NCBI GenBank assembly: GCA_023512835.1
Contig: CM042091.1
Span: 24,507,506 to 24,571,505 of the forward strand
Length of the DNA stretch: 64,000 nt
Direction of reading: 5' to 3'
From: Taxillus chinensis
Lineage: Eukaryota > Streptophyta > Magnoliopsida > Santalales > Loranthaceae
In this document: positions 32,721-45,150 of the stretch, in pieces
How positions within the stretch are numbered: the stretch's first letter is position 1
How the letters are laid out: every line of letters begins with the position of its first letter
Position numbers and translations under genes: made by a program
Notes under the pieces: generated by a model
The model's input: only the letters and a program-made list of their open reading frames with translations
Databases searched by the model: none
What the model was told of the DNA's origin: nothing

Positions 32721-33374
32721 TACCACGTTGACATTCTGCTTTGCTTCTAGTGGGTTCTTTGCCCAGTTCTACACAGAACTCGATTCCTAATGCCCTAAAC
32801 AAGGTTCTAAACCACAAGCATCAATCCTCAATACCTCCCTTGCACCCAAACAAATTTGTATGAATCATAACACAATCATTCACCCGATACACTCCATAAA
32901 AAGAAGATTAGGGTTCTAACTCCAATACTTCCATAGTCATCAATTAAGAATAGGGGAATAAACACATGCAGACAGAACCACTTACATCTCTTTACCTGAA
33001 TTGAAATAGAAGACCCTATTCTTCATGATCTTGTTTCTAGGGTTCCTCCTTTGTTCTTCAAAGGAGAACACACATACACACACACTCGCGCGCTCGCGTG
33101 CGATGGAACACACTCCCCTCCCTTTTTACTTTTTTTTTTGTAATATACATATAAAATATTATTAAGACAAATCATATTATTTAAATGTCCAAATTATTAA
33201 AATATCCAATATATAAGTTAACACTGTTCCTTGACGCCCTAAACTCCAAAATGAGCCCAAATATAGTCAAACTTCCTAATTTTTCAAGCCCAACCTCATG
33301 CTAATATCCATTTGTCATAATTATCATGCTAGCAATGAGGTCCACTCTTAGGACCAAGAATATGAGTCCTCACA

Positions 33375-34995
33375 TCGACACTTCGGGTTTTCAACTCTTT
33401 AACTCAGCTCAACCAACTTACACTTTGTGGTGAACCTTCGACTCTTTGACCTTTGAGTCTTCAAGTTAATCATTCTATGTATTAGCTTCCACGCTTTGAG
33501 GTATCTTCAACTCTTTGGCCCTTTAAATTGTCAGGTTTGTATACTTATTGGTGCACTGTGACCGTTATTCTATTTAATGTCTTCGATTCTTCGACCCGAA
33601 TCTCTAGACTAGAAAGAATTGTGGCAACTTCAACAAATAAATTTGTTAACTAATATATGTCACCAGCACAATCTTGGATTTAATTTGATGGGGTTTTTTG
33701 TTTTGTTGGAAATATAGATTACACACTTTATATTTTTCGTTCATCTAGTAAATGTTAAACAAAGCAATATGGTTTAACATTTTGTCGTTTGTACTACTTA
33801 TTACGAATTTGAACTTTAAGAATTAAAACTAAAATTGTAACCTTTTGCTCGATGACATGGGAAGAGAGAAGAGGCCGATTGCAGTGGGAAAAGAAGAAAA
33901 TGAAGGAGAAAAAGCAAGAGAAGGGGATTAGATGGAGGATCGACGCAAATTAGAGAAATGACAGTGCCGGAGATGAAGAGAAAAAAAGATGAAAGGAATT
34001 GTTGGATGAATGCTTTAATCAAAAAAATATTAGTGTCATTATTTTATAATATTAAATTATTATTCTTAAAATCATTTTTTATTATGAATGTATTAAACAT
34101 TTGAATATGTGCATTTATCTCTCCCGTTAAAACAAACATCCTTTACGGTGACATTAAAACATTAAAGATAGCCTTTTTTTTGTTAAATAGTGTAGTTTGA
34201 CTTTTTAATAAAATCAAAAAATAATATTACTATTAAAAATAAAATTATTTTTTAAAATAATAAATATAATAAATTTAAAAATATTTATGAGTGATAAAAA
34301 TTAATTTAAATTCATTATTTTTAAACTAATAAAATTTTAAAAAATAATCTATGCTCATGCCTCTCAACCTGAACCAATTAAAAAATTATACCACAGTGCA
34401 CGTACGACTGGATTGGCAAAAGAACAATTAAAGCCTTTAGAAAATTATCATATTTACAACTTGTAAGTGGAAAATGAAAATTAATCCATTAACCGTAATT
34501 CTACCCAAGTAATAAATAAATCTGCAGTCATACGCATGACTGAACTTCATTGTTGCCACATGCTAAAATTTCATGCATTACCTTAAAAAACGAAGCCCGA
34601 ATTGGGAAATGATTTAGAAATTGTATCCAAAATAAAACGTGAAAATAAAATAATTATAATTATGTAATATCTGTAGTCTCGAGTATACTATATGAGAGTT
34701 AATCATATGTCCGTAACAGACATATGATGCTTTGACGCCAACGTCACGCACACAAGTAATAATAATGATAATAAATACATAAGTAAATAAATAGAAAACG
34801 CGTGTCTGCAGGCGGTGCCGTCGTCAATTGTTTTTGTATTGTTAAAAAAAAAAACTCTGGTCGGTCCTACACACACTCTAAAAGTTCATAGTCAATTACA
34901 GAACTACCCCGTGTTTTTTTATAATTCCCCAATACTCACATCCATTTTACCTACTCATTGCAGGGCCTCAGAGTCACGGAGGCCTCACCCCCACA
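33375..34995. other. AT-rich intergenic region and GATL upstream region
   Basis: 33375-33740 has CGACTCTTTGAC and TTCGATTCTTCGACC words and a 'gttggaaatatag' string like a very old S2-type LTR, but I cannot prove it. 33740-34980 is AT-rich with no ORF of interest. The GATL promoter must lie here. I see no clear TATA box; a weak candidate is TATACTATATG near 34684. Confidence 0.45.
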
Positions 34996-36078
34996 ATGCG
35001 TATGAGAACACAGCTGCCATACACCTTCATCCTCGTCATTGTCCTCCTCCGCATTGCCCGGAGGTCACCGACAGCCGGCGCCGTCTCTGTCGCCGGCGGA
35101 GGCGGCCCTCTCCCGGCATTCCGAGAAGCTCCGGCGTTTCGAAACGGCAGGGAATGTCCCAAAACAACATGGTCGCCGGCGGGCAACGAAGCCTCCTCCT
35201 ACGACCCCGCCATCATCCACATATCCATGACCCTGGACACCACCTACCTCCGGGGCTCGGTGGCGGGGGTCCTCTCTGTCCTCCAGCACGCCTCGTGTCC
35301 TGAGAACCTGGTCTTCCATTTCCTCGCCTCCCAGCGCCGATTGGAGCTCCGGCGAATCATCCTCGCCACCTTCCCGTATCTCAACTTCCAACTCTACAGC
35401 TTCGACTCGAACCTGGTGAAGGGCAAGATCTCCTCCTCGATCCGGCGAGCACTCGACCAGCCCCTCAACTACGCGCGGATCTACCTCGCCGAGCTCCTCC
35501 CGGCGGGCGTCCGGCGCATCATCTACTTCGACTCCGACCTGATCGTGGTGGACGACGTTGCCAAGCTGTGGGGGATCAACCTGGGCTCGCATGTCCTGGG
35601 GGCTCCAGAGTACTGCCACGCCAACTTCACCCACTACTTCACCGACAGGTTCTGGTCGAGCCCGGGGTTCTCCGAGGCGGCTTTCCGGGGGCGCCGTACC
35701 CCCTGCTACTTCAACACGGGGGTGATGGTGATAGATCTGCGGCGGTGGAGGGAAGGGAAGTATACGGAGAGGCTGGAGACGTGGATGAGGATACAGAAGA
35801 GGTACAGGATCTACGAGCTGGGGTCGCTGCCGCCGTTCCTGCTGGTGTTCGGCGGCGACGTGGAGAGGGTGGGGCACCGATGGAACCAGCATGGCCTCGG
35901 TGGCGACAACCTCAAGGGGCTGTGTCGGGATCTGCATCCCGGTCCGGTCAGCTTGCTGCACTGGAGCGGTAAGGGGAAGCCGTGGCTGAGATTGGATTCC
36001 AGGCGCCCTTGCCCGCTCGACAGCCTCTGGGCACCGTACGATCTGGTCCGTCATGCTTCCCTGTTCTCGGACAGCTGA
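34996..36078 (+). CDS. GATL: Galacturonosyltransferase-like protein (GT8 family, GATL)
   Basis: A 360-residue, single-exon glycosyltransferase. GATL proteins are Golgi or ER enzymes implicated in pectin and xylan synthesis; the exact reaction of most is unsettled. Residues 8-20 are a hydrophobic signal or anchor segment. [20 protein letters not shown] (73-92) starts the GT8 domain. FDSD (178-181) is the metal-binding DxD, ANFT (209-212) is a possible N-glycosylation site, and [11 protein letters not shown] and HWSGKGKPW (322-330) are family hallmarks. Length and lack of introns fit the family. [26 protein letters not shown] and the end SDS suggest the GATL2/GATL10 side of the family (from memory, not searched). 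The first ATG is taken; a second lies two codons on. The coding region is GC-rich, unlike its AT-rich flanks. No stops or frameshifts. Confidence 0.96.
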   Translation: MRMRTQLPYTFILVIVLLRIARRSPTAGAVSVAGGGGPLPAFREAPAFRNGRECPKTTWSPAGNEASSYDPAIIHISMTLDTTYLRGSVAGVLSVLQHASCPENLVFHFLASQRRLELRRIILATFPYLNFQLYSFDSNLVKGKISSSIRRALDQPLNYARIYLAELLPAGVRRIIYFDSDLIVVDDVAKLWGINLGSHVLGAPEYCHANFTHYFTDRFWSSPGFSEAAFRGRRTPCYFNTGVMVIDLRRWREGKYTERLETWMRIQKRYRIYELGSLPPFLLVFGGDVERVGHRWNQHGLGGDNLKGLCRDLHPGPVSLLHWSGKGKPWLRLDSRRPCPLDSLWAPYDLVRHASLFSDS

Positions 36079-36500
36079 CGATGATGTTGATATCGATGAT
36101 GATGATGATTATGATGGCGGTGACGGTGATGATTTGGCAGGAGATCAGAGCTCGCTTCGCTACCTTTACCTTTGGAGTTACTTTTGGGACGGTCGTGATG
36201 CTCACCGGAGGAGGAGCGTGGGGTGCAGTGGGTGATGGGCATGATTGACGCCGGTGATGGTGAAATTTATTTATTGTATCATTAATATCCCTACAACTAA
36301 TGCTACTATATTTTTTTTATTTTTTATTTTCATAATATGTGATTAACAAATTTGTCCCCTGTCTTTCTTTCTTTCCACCCCCAACTTTATGTATGTGTTG
36401 CTGATATTGCATTGAGTTGCCTTATACCAAAATTGCTACGCCAAATGCCAATTGCTATGTGTTTTTCATCTTTATCTGTTTAGTAAAATAATGAAATAAA
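36079..36500 (+). other. GATL 3' region with GAT repeats and possible poly(A) signal
   Basis: Directly after the stop is a run of GATGATGAT-type triplets (36081-36135). A canonical AATAAA lies at 36495-36500; whether it is the signal used is a guess. Confidence 0.45.
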
Positions 36501-38920
36501 ATATTGTGCCATGCTTGTGATCTCCCATTTTGACACACCTGTATCCTTGATTTGACCTTTCAAATGTATGGTTATTACTACTATTATGAATAGTTGTAGA
36601 CCAGTATTATTAAAGATTTGATTTCCCTTTAAAAAAATAAAGATTTGGTTTGTGAATTGTGATCGATGCATCGGATAAATAGGGGATGTATGGTATTCTC
36701 TTAAATAGTTTATTCGTTTCTGAGTTTTTTGATTTTTATATTTTATTTTTTATATTGTATTTGATTTGTATTAAATTATAATTTAAAATAATTTGGAGAA
36801 AATATATTTGAGAAAGAGTGTATATTTTTAAAATTTAATTTCATAAAAGTTTTTTTTTAAGACTTAAGTAATAAAATAGATAAAAAGTAAATAAATTAAT
36901 TTTTTTATTAAATTAAGTTTAAATTTAAAAATAAAAAATAATTAAAAATCTAAAAAAAATAATTTTTGAAGATACTTTTAATATTTTTATTAATTTTAAA
37001 TTAAAATAGACAATCTATATATTAATGCATTACAGCATCTTAAAGGGCAAAGAGGCAAAGCCTTTTGACACTCATAAATAATTCAATTATCATCTATAAT
37101 GTCTAAGATTAATTTTTTTAATATTATTTTGATTTTTTATCCAACCATGATATAAACATGATATAAGCATTTTAGATTTGCAATTATCACTCTTTAGTTA
37201 GGCTATTCCCCTCTATCGGAGTCTGGATCCTCACCGGTGAAAAATGCTACGGTCCTTTTATGGTTAAACGAAACGTCAACGTTTTTGCATAAAAATAATG
37301 AGAACAAAAAAGTCACCAATCTACCACACACGCTCCCTCCCTCGATACCTATGACGCACTCCCTTTACTAGTTTGACGGATATCACCAGCCCAGATCCCA
37401 TGCCGTCTCCACCCGATTGAAGTGGAGGATCTTCCATCCCTCCTCTCTCATAGCGCACTCCCTTCCTGTTGGCACCCTCCAAAGCCCTCTCCTTCTTCCC
37501 CACCTTCCCTCGTCCAACCTTGGCTCAGTCCAACGGGGTCGCCACTACTTCCTCCTTTATCACGGTTGCCTTGAGCTCGGTGATAGACGAATCGATCAGA
37601 AAAACTAGTCCATTCACACCTCCGACCACCGTCGAGGTCCATCTGGGAAACTGGAGCCACCCGATTTACAGCAGATTTGAGCTTCTTGATCTACCTGATC
37701 TTCTTTAAAGGTATCTGATTTTCATTTGATAGCCTAAAATATTGTTAGTGAAATAAAATTAAATACCAGTATTTTCACTAAAATATTGTTGGTATAAAAG
37801 ATATAAATTTTAGGCAAGATTTTTAAGTCTGTACCGTCTTTGTCTACATAAATTGGAATACCATTGGACTGCATACTTTGTCTGCATACTCTAAGTGGTG
37901 TCTTTGTCTGCATACCATGCGTTAATTGGAATGACATTTTGTTGCCAAAATTTGTGTAAAATATATTTATACTTCATCTACCTACTCCTTTACACCGCAT
38001 CACAATTCTTCACATTTTTGAAAAGGAATTGTAGCGTGTGAAATCCACCTGGTGGAATGGGATGGGATGGTGCTATAGACTTTCTCTTGTCATATTGAAT
38101 CTTAAAGTCCGATACTAAATACTACACGAGTTTTAATCGAGGACACATGTTCTTTTGTAATAGTAATATGAATCAGGGGTATCGAGGGAGAGGGCGCGCA
38201 TGTGGATAGATTGTGGCTTTTTATTTTTTGTCTGTTTGGTTTTTTTATTTGTTCATGCCCACGTCTTTTATGGTTGACAAAGTTATTGGTCGGTTGATAC
38301 ATAATTATAGAAGCATGGCAAAGGCTAAAATGTTAGATTCAAAATGAACTATTGTTTGTCTACAGAGGCATGACCACTCTATAGGAGGGTTCGAGAGGCA
38401 ATAACTAAGCTTGATCTTTGTGCAGAGGTGAAGGACAAGAACACTGGCAGTTTTAAAATTTATTTATTCTTCACAAGTTGATTAATGTATGGTTGTTTGC
38501 ATTAATATTAGATGATCTTGATCTCATGTTTCATTCTTACCTGTGATATTTTCTTTTTGAAACAGGAAGTTTGATTACGAGAGTTGGATATTTATGCATT
38601 GTAGCAAGAAGTTGAGTCATGAGAGTTACAAGAAAATTAATGGCATAATAGTGTGGTTGTTTGTTTAATGTAGTGTGATTGTAATTGTCAGCATATGATT
38701 GTATGTTGTATGTATTTAACTTTCTACATTGTAAATTAAAATTTATAAGAGGTTGGTGTTCATTTTTCGGGTGCTGTTTGTCAAACCATTTTAGTGTCCG
38801 TTAATAGTTTGTTGAATTTAAAAAACAAGTTATATTAAAAAAATTACACGACTTGAAGATACTTGTTCGTGTTGGTTGAAGATGTTAGCATCAGGATAAA
38901 TTTAATTTTAAAAGTTTAAG
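36501..38920. other. AT-rich intergenic region
   Basis: I see no gene. Open frames at 37320-37710 lack any recognisable domain. Runs of A/T dominate 36700-37010. Confidence 0.6.
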
Positions 38921-40131
38921 ATGAAGAAGCAGCACAAAAGTATTTTAATAGCCTTTGAAATTCTGTAACACATACTATTGCAAGAATGAATATGAAAAAT
39001 GCCACTTCGAACAAAATTTGCCAAAATCAGTGTATACTGTCCTAGTCCATATGTGGTCAATTACGTTCAATGTTTGCGGACAAATCTAAACAGGAAGAAA
39101 ATCTCCATCAACAAATTTTCCAGCCATTGAGTAAAGGTCAGAAATAATATGTTGTCCACCTACATAAAAAAAAACCTGCACTAAATTGTCCGCATGAGAC
39201 CAATCACTGGCCTATGCCATAATGGGGCAAAACTATTACGCTAGGGCTTTTCTAAAACCATGAAAGAAAATCATGAATGAAACCTGACTATTGCGGAAAA
39301 AAATGTTATCAATAAACCCAATTACTTGTGTAAAATACAAATCTTGATTTGTTTGTTTTCAAAATCAAATAAAGCATGAAAGAAATTCATTAAAATCCAT
39401 CGCTATGATTAAATCTTGATGCATCACCATTATTATGTCCATTAACATTACTAGGCCACTGGGCCACCTAAAATATGAATAAAATGATTATTTCGTCATT
39501 AAAAAGAGAGTTCTAGCAATTAAAATTTTTATTCAAAAATCCCTACCTAAGGTGAGTTCTAAAATTAAATAATAAAATTACTAGGCTATATGTAGTACTG
39601 TTCAAGGCTTGTAATTCTAGTATGACCTTCAATTTCAAACAAATGAAGTCTGCAAATTCTGCATTCTCCTCACTGATATTTGGTCTGGTGTAGTTGGTAT
39701 TGATTGCCTGCAGTGATTGGTGGCAGTTATAGCAATAAAATGTTGCTTCCCCAAGATGGCATACCTGTAGCTTTTAGAAAAGCCCTAGCCTAATAGTTTT
39801 GCCCCATTCAGTTTTTTCAGTTACTAGCAATTTTTTGATGGTGTACTTGCAGTTTATTTTAAATGTAGGCGGACAATTTAATGAGGGATTTTTTCTAATG
39901 TAGGTGAAAAATATTTTTTTTCTGTTAAGATTGGTTTGCATGTACTGAATGTATGTATTTTGTTCTAAGAGTGATTTGATGTTTGATACATGGAGTATAC
40001 ATTGAACCACATATGGACAAAGACAATTTGGAAATTTTTGTTGTCAGAGTGATTTTTGATATTCATTCCTGCAATAGTATGTCTTACAAAATTTGAAAGG
40101 CTATTAAAAAACTTCTATGTTGCTTCTTCAT
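38921..40131. repeat. Long inverted repeat: two ~340-360-bp arms around a 514-bp centre
   Basis: The left arm (38921-39257) starts ATGAAGAAGC and ends near GGGCTTTTCTAAAA. The right arm (39772-40131) is its reverse complement with substitutions and small gaps. Matching blocks include TTTTAATAGCCTTT, CATACTATTGCA, CCATATGTGGT, TAAATTGTCCGC and TGGGGCAAAACTATTA. No coding domain lies in the centre. It could be a foldback or MULE-like element or an inverted duplication. No clear target duplication was found. Confidence 0.8.
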
Positions 40132-41184
40132 GTCAACAATGACATAACTTTAAAGCTCATACATTACACACACTACTTCACGGCTGCAATTGCAATGGGT
40201 ACTATGGCATGTTGCTATTGCTCCATGTGCCACTACTGATTATAAATCTTTTTGCCTTCCCATATCTCTCTTATATAATAATGGACACTGACACCCATTA
40301 TTTCTATATGAGGCACACATCAACCAAACCGAATTGATTTTCCAAGACTAGTGTGATGCTTACTTGCTCCACCTGTAGCACTGCCTATTTAATTGTTTAA
40401 GCCAGATAATTATAACACATCCCTTGCTCTTCTAAGGGGAACTTGGTGCCCTTTGATATTCCCAATATCCAAGCAAGATCATTTGGGTATATGTGTGTGT
40501 ATACAGAGGGGGGGGGGGGGTAAATATGTATACTTAAAACTATTTCCTATAATTTTAAGAGTAGTATGATACTCAAAGGTATTCTACAAGATGGGTGGTA
40601 TTTTAGTGTTTTATGCAATATCAAGTTAACAATAGGTATGTATGAGAAGCAAAAGATAAAGACACACCGTTTATGTGGTTTGATCAATGTGATATACTCC
40701 ATGGTGGTGAGGGTGTACCTACACCGAGTCCAATCCACTATAAGCTTTGGATACAATAGGGTCTAGCCTTTGTTAGAGTAGGATCAACTCTCTTTTCTCT
40801 TAAATACAAATACAAAAATAGTATTACTCCAGAACTCACTGTGACGAACTGTTTAGCGTAACCTGCTTCTGCGTATTCAATCATTTGCACTGTTCGTGAA
40901 TGTATAAGGAACGAAGACAGATTAACTCCCAGTTATCTCGCTTATAATATTTCTCTCTCTCTGCGTATTAATGAACTACTCTGCGTCTTCTTTGTATTGC
41001 ACAAGATGCCTTTCTTGTGTTCTCTAATGTTCCGATGCTTTTTTTGAAGTAAGGCATATACTTGACTTATATAGGTCTGCCGTAGTATGAAACCTATCTG
41101 TTAGGGTTAGGCATGTTCGATCTTCTGATCTTCATCATTAGGCAAACGCAACTCATAGACATTATCCAAATCAATTCTTTTCTC

Positions 41185-41236
<52 letters not shown>

Positions 41237-41280
41237 TCTCATATTAATCCAACACATGTATATATATATATATATATATT
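40132..41280. other. Intergenic region with simple repeats and a possible old LTR
   Basis: Holds a G13 run (40508-40520) and an (AT)n microsatellite (41187-41230). At 40660-40760 the words 'acaccgtttatgtggtttgatcaatgtgatatactcc' and 'ccaatccactataa' resemble plant copia LTR sequence, but I could not delimit an element. Confidence 0.4.
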
Positions 41281-41553
41281 CATCATCACATTCACAGAAT
41301 TGGGGTTTAGAGAATAATCACAACAGACCTATTACCAAAATTCCAGAATTCATTTATAACAGGTGAAAATCCAGGATTTGGGAGGGGTACAAGGTTGACA
41401 ACGAAACGCTACCTCCAGAATTTGGGAATACAACAGATCGTTGTATCCTAGCTACCTCAACGCCTCCGGTCTCCCGTCGTCAGTAGGAACCTTAGACCGT
41501 CGGCCTTGGATCGTCCCTTTCTCCCTCTTCGGCCATCTCTCTCTCTCTCTCTG

Positions 41554-41592
<39 letters not shown>

Positions 41593-42099
41593 ATGTGACG
41601 GCTGCAAGGGTTACAAGAATGAAGAACCCTAATCCTTAAAGCTTCACCTTTTTATATAGTCACTTTGACATCAAAACGACGTAGTTTTGATTAAATGAAA
41701 CCCAACATCAAAATGACGTAGTTTTGATACACACTACAACCTTCTAACATCCATATATGACAAAATATCCATAATTTCAACATGGTTCTTTGGGAAAAAG
41801 TTACAAGGATCACAAAACCAAGCTAATGGAGGGTGCACGTGACAAAGGCCATTGTCACGGGCACCTCCAAATTCCCTAGGATTTTTCCCCAAGCTTTAGA
41901 ACAACGTCAGGCATACGTGACAACCATTGTCGCGGGCACCTCCTTTTGGGCTCAAATTTTGCCTCAAGCTTCCTCATGATCATAAAAGGTGTTATAGCCA
42001 ATGTGTGTCGAAATAAAACTCCTCAAAACCCAACAATTTGCTACTCCAAAAGGCAAAACTGCGGTTAACTCTTCACGTCCCGGAACACGGCTCCTTACA
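41281..42099 (-). repeat. T3/T4-family LTR, truncated, inserted in Athila RT
   Basis: The minus-strand LTR starts TGTAAGGAGCCG at 42099. It carries the paired palindromes (41670-41691, and 41707-41728 with one change), a TATATAA box (~41652-41658), a (CT)n tract (41530-41591) and diverged versions of the G-box region. The expected far end (TGTCACGCC) is absent, so the left limit is approximate. Confidence 0.72.
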
Positions 42100-42836
42100 A
42101 AAACTTCCATAATCTCTTCAACTATCCCTTGAAAGATCGCCATCATACACCGCTGAAAAGTAGCTGGTGCATTACAAAGACCAAAGGGCATCCTCTTAAA
42201 TGCATACGTGCCAAAGGGACACGTGAATGTGGTCTTCTCTTGGTCTTCTAGTGGGACAGCGATCTGGTTGTATCCAGAATAATCATCAAGAAAGTAGCAG
42301 TAAGGATAACCAGCCAAATGATCTGGCATTTGATCAATAGAGGGCAAAGGGAAGTGATCCTTTCTGGTAGCTTTGTTTAATTTTCGATAATCAATATAAA
42401 CACACCACCTTGTAACAGTCCGGGAAGGAATTAGCTCATTTTTCTCATTTCTAATGACTGTCATGCCTCCCTTTTTAGGCACCACCTGCACTGGACTCAC
42501 CCACGAGCTATCAGAGATAGTAAAGATGATACTAGCCTTCCTCCACTTGAGTATTTCTTTACCCACCACCTCTTTCATTATAGGGTTAAGCTTGTGTTGT
42601 CATTCAACAGTCGATGTGTGAGTCTCTTCCATTAAAATTTTATGTATACAAGCTGTTGGATTGATCCCTCTGATATCGTCAATAGTCCATCCTAAAGCCT
42701 TCTTGTGACTTTTGAGTACCCGTAGCAGCTGTTGACTTTCTTCAAGAGATAATAATGTAGCAACTATCACTGGGTACCTTGCTATCTCATCCAAAAATTC
42801 ATATTTTAAGTGTCCAAGGAGTTGCTTCAATTCTAG
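42100..42836 (-). pseudogene. Athila-type reverse transcriptase, truncated
   Basis: The minus strand reads HLKYEFLDEIARYPVIVATLLSLEESQQLLRVLKSHKKALGWTI, a stop, then SDSSWVSPVQVVPKKGGMTVI, CVYIDYRKLNKATRKDHFPLPSIDQM, FLDDYSGYNQIAV and MPFGLCNAPATFQRCMMAIF. This is the Athila pattern of Ty3 elements. The coding text ends at GIVEEIMEVF, just before the catalytic MDD-type motif, where the LTR begins. No downstream RNase H or integrase is in the window. Confidence 0.85.
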
Positions 42837-43290
42837 AAGTGGTTCTTGAGCTCATAAGTTTTTTGTTCACACAACTCATTTAAAGTCGCATGTTCTTCTT
42901 CTTGAGAAACTTTAGAGAAATCCACTTGCTCGTAGTTCATGGTCAAGACTTTCAGTTATAATACTTTCTTCAAAATATTCTTCCATGAATTCAGCAATGT
43001 GATCAACCCAAAAACAGCTTGAGTAGTCATTAGTTCTGTGCATAGACTTCTCCATATTAAAAAAAACTACATCTTCATTGACACGCAAGTGTTAACTCTC
43101 CTGAACTAACATCAATTAATGCCCTTCCTGTTCTTAGGAATGGCCTCCCAAGTATCAATTGGACACCTCTATCTTCCTCCATTTCCAGTCACAACAAAAT
43201 CAGCTAGGAAAATAAATTTGTCCACTTTAACAAGAATGTCGTCAATGATGCCTTCAAGTTTACCTATTGAATGATCGGTGAACCGTAATG
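42837..43290 (-). pseudogene. Athila-type protease and linker remnant
   Basis: Between 43100 and 43260 the minus strand reads GKLEGIIDDILVKVDKFIFLADFVV, then in shifted frames a stretch like the LGRPFL block of Athila protease. Frameshifts and stops are frequent. The protease active site itself is not seen. Confidence 0.6.
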
Positions 43291-43934
43291 AGATAGATAG
43301 TTTATTTTGTTGCTCGAGAGATACAATATTTTTAGATTGTTTCAGATTATTTTTTCTAAAGATTTTTGTTATTTTAATTCTATTTTAGGTTTGATAACTT
43401 TTCGATTGCTTATTTTCTTTGCAAGTTTGAGAATTATTGTAATATGCTATTTTAATTTCTTTCTCGCGTTACATTCAGTTATACTGTTTAATTTAATTTT
43501 AATATTGTGGGACTTTATGTTTGATCTTAATTAGTTTTATTCGTGTTTATCAATTGCTTGCTTCATTTATTTTAATTCTTAATTTAACTTATTTAATTCC
43601 TCTTTCAATTTACTATTCATTGTGAATTAAGTTCAACCGCAAATCAAGCTATAGAACAGTTTCAAATCAAAACCTGAACTTTTCGAATCTAGCTTGTGGC
43701 TAGTAATTTCACATGCATTGCATATACCATCAAGTGATTTTATTTTAACAAGATTAAATTTAAGTTTTCCTTTGGGAGATGATCTAGGATTGTGTTCATA
43801 ATTTTTACTTGACATAATCTTGCACTTAGGATAACATTAATACTGCTCAATATTTTGGATTAGTCAAAGATTAGAGAAAAGGTTAGGAAACAATGGAATG
43901 TTGGATTCCTTAGCATAGCTCGATATCCATAATG
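43291..43934. other. AT-rich gap between the Athila and Tat relics
   Basis: No coding domain. Runs of T on the plus strand around 43320-43620. It may belong to either relic. Confidence 0.4.
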
Positions 43935-44670
43935 AGTCACTAACATCGTACTAGTCCCAAAGAAAGGAGGGAAACTACACATGTGCATAGATTACCACAA
44001 CCTCAACAAGGCTAGCCTTAAAGACAATTTTCCACTCCCTCACATTGACACCTTGGTAGATAATATCGCAAAGCATGCCATGTTTTCTTTCATGGATGGT
44101 TTCTCTGATTACAACCAAACTCGGATGGACCCTGACTACAAAGAAAGGACCACATTCACAACTATCTAGGGCACCTTCTATTACGATGTCATGCCTTTTG
44201 GACTTAAAAATGCTAGGGCAACATACCAAAGGGCTATGGTGACACTCTTTCATGACATGATGCATTAAAAGGTAGAGGTCAACGTTGATGACATGATTGC
44301 CAAGTCAGGAAAGGACGAAGATCATGTGGAAGTATTACGTAAATTATTCAATAGATTACGGAAAATACCAACTAAAACTAAATCCGACTAAATGTCCCTT
44401 CGGAGTTACATCAGGCAAATTACTAGGGTTCGTTGTTATCCAAAATGAGATAGAGATTAACCCCAATAAAGTTTGGGCCATCCAGGATATGCCCATGCCA
44501 AAGACTATCAAGAAGTTAGAGGTTTCCTCAGGCGGCTCAACTATGTTGCCCACTTCATCTTATAGCTTACTGCAACTTGTGAACCGATTTTCAAAGTGCT
44601 TTGCAAAAATAATCCCAAAATTTGGAATGGTGAATGTCAGGAGGCTTTTGACAAAATCAAAGAATACCTG
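43935..44670 (+). pseudogene. Tat-lineage reverse transcriptase, 5'-truncated
   Basis: Starts abruptly at VLVPKKGGKLHMCIDYHNLNKASLKDNFPLPHIDTLVDN, then FMDGFSDYNQ and MPFGLKNARATYQRAM. The active site reads VNVDDM where YVDD is expected. KLNPTKCPFGVTSGKLLGFVV and KVWAIQDMPMPKTIKKLE follow. No gag or protease is upstream. Confidence 0.85.
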
Positions 44671-45150
44671 ATGAACCCACCAATTTTGGTTCCTCCAATC
44701 CCCGACAAACCTTTGTTCTTGTATTTGTCATTCGACACACGTCCATAGGTTGTGTATTGGGATAGCTTGATAAAACAAAGAAAAAGGAGCAGGTCATTTA
44801 TTACTTGAACAAGAAATTTATGTCATGTTAAGAGAAGTACACTCCCTTAGAGAAAGCTTGTTGTGCCCTCGTCTGGATAACACGAAGATTGAGACAATAC
44901 ACTCTCTACCATACTACTTGGCTCATTTCAAGAAATGACCCACTCAAATACTTGTTAGAAAAATCAGCACTGATGGGAAGGATTGACAAATGACAACTGG
45001 TTCTATCTGAATACGACCTCACCTATGTAGCATAGAAGGGTATCAAATGAATCGCCATTGCAGATTACTTGGTCAACAGGGCCTTAGAAGATTATGAGCT
45101 CATGACTTCTGATTTCCCGGATAGCTCTATTAATGTCATTCAAGAGAATT
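44671..45150 (+). pseudogene. Tat-lineage RNase H
   Basis: Readable in pieces: KIKEYLMNPPILVPPIPDKPLFLYLS, EKYTPLEKACCALVWITRRLRQY and PLKYLLEKSALMGR. Several stops interrupt it. It continues from RT without a break in order. Confidence 0.75.

Larger units (their letters stand above)
31670..33374 (-). repeat. Diverged Ty3-type LTR (5' LTR or solo)
   Basis: Minus-strand LTR starting TGTGAGGACTCA at 33374. The block 'gggtgagcaaatcatagctcaatagggatcaagtctc' at 31847-31885 matches the R/U5 region of the T4 LTR (19195-19230). Its far end meets the A-element terminus. No PPT follows 33374. Inside are a 52-C run and a TCGACC-rich array. Confidence 0.65.

Noticed and set aside
35065..36054. Long open frame (329 codons) on the minus strand opposite GATL, and other frames at 34815-35303 and 35568-35972
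   Set aside because: They are by-products of the GC-rich GATL codons. No domain is readable and GATL is clearly the real product.
37321..37710. Overlapping short frames on both strands suggesting a small gene
   Set aside because: No start context, domain or codon pattern supports any of them.
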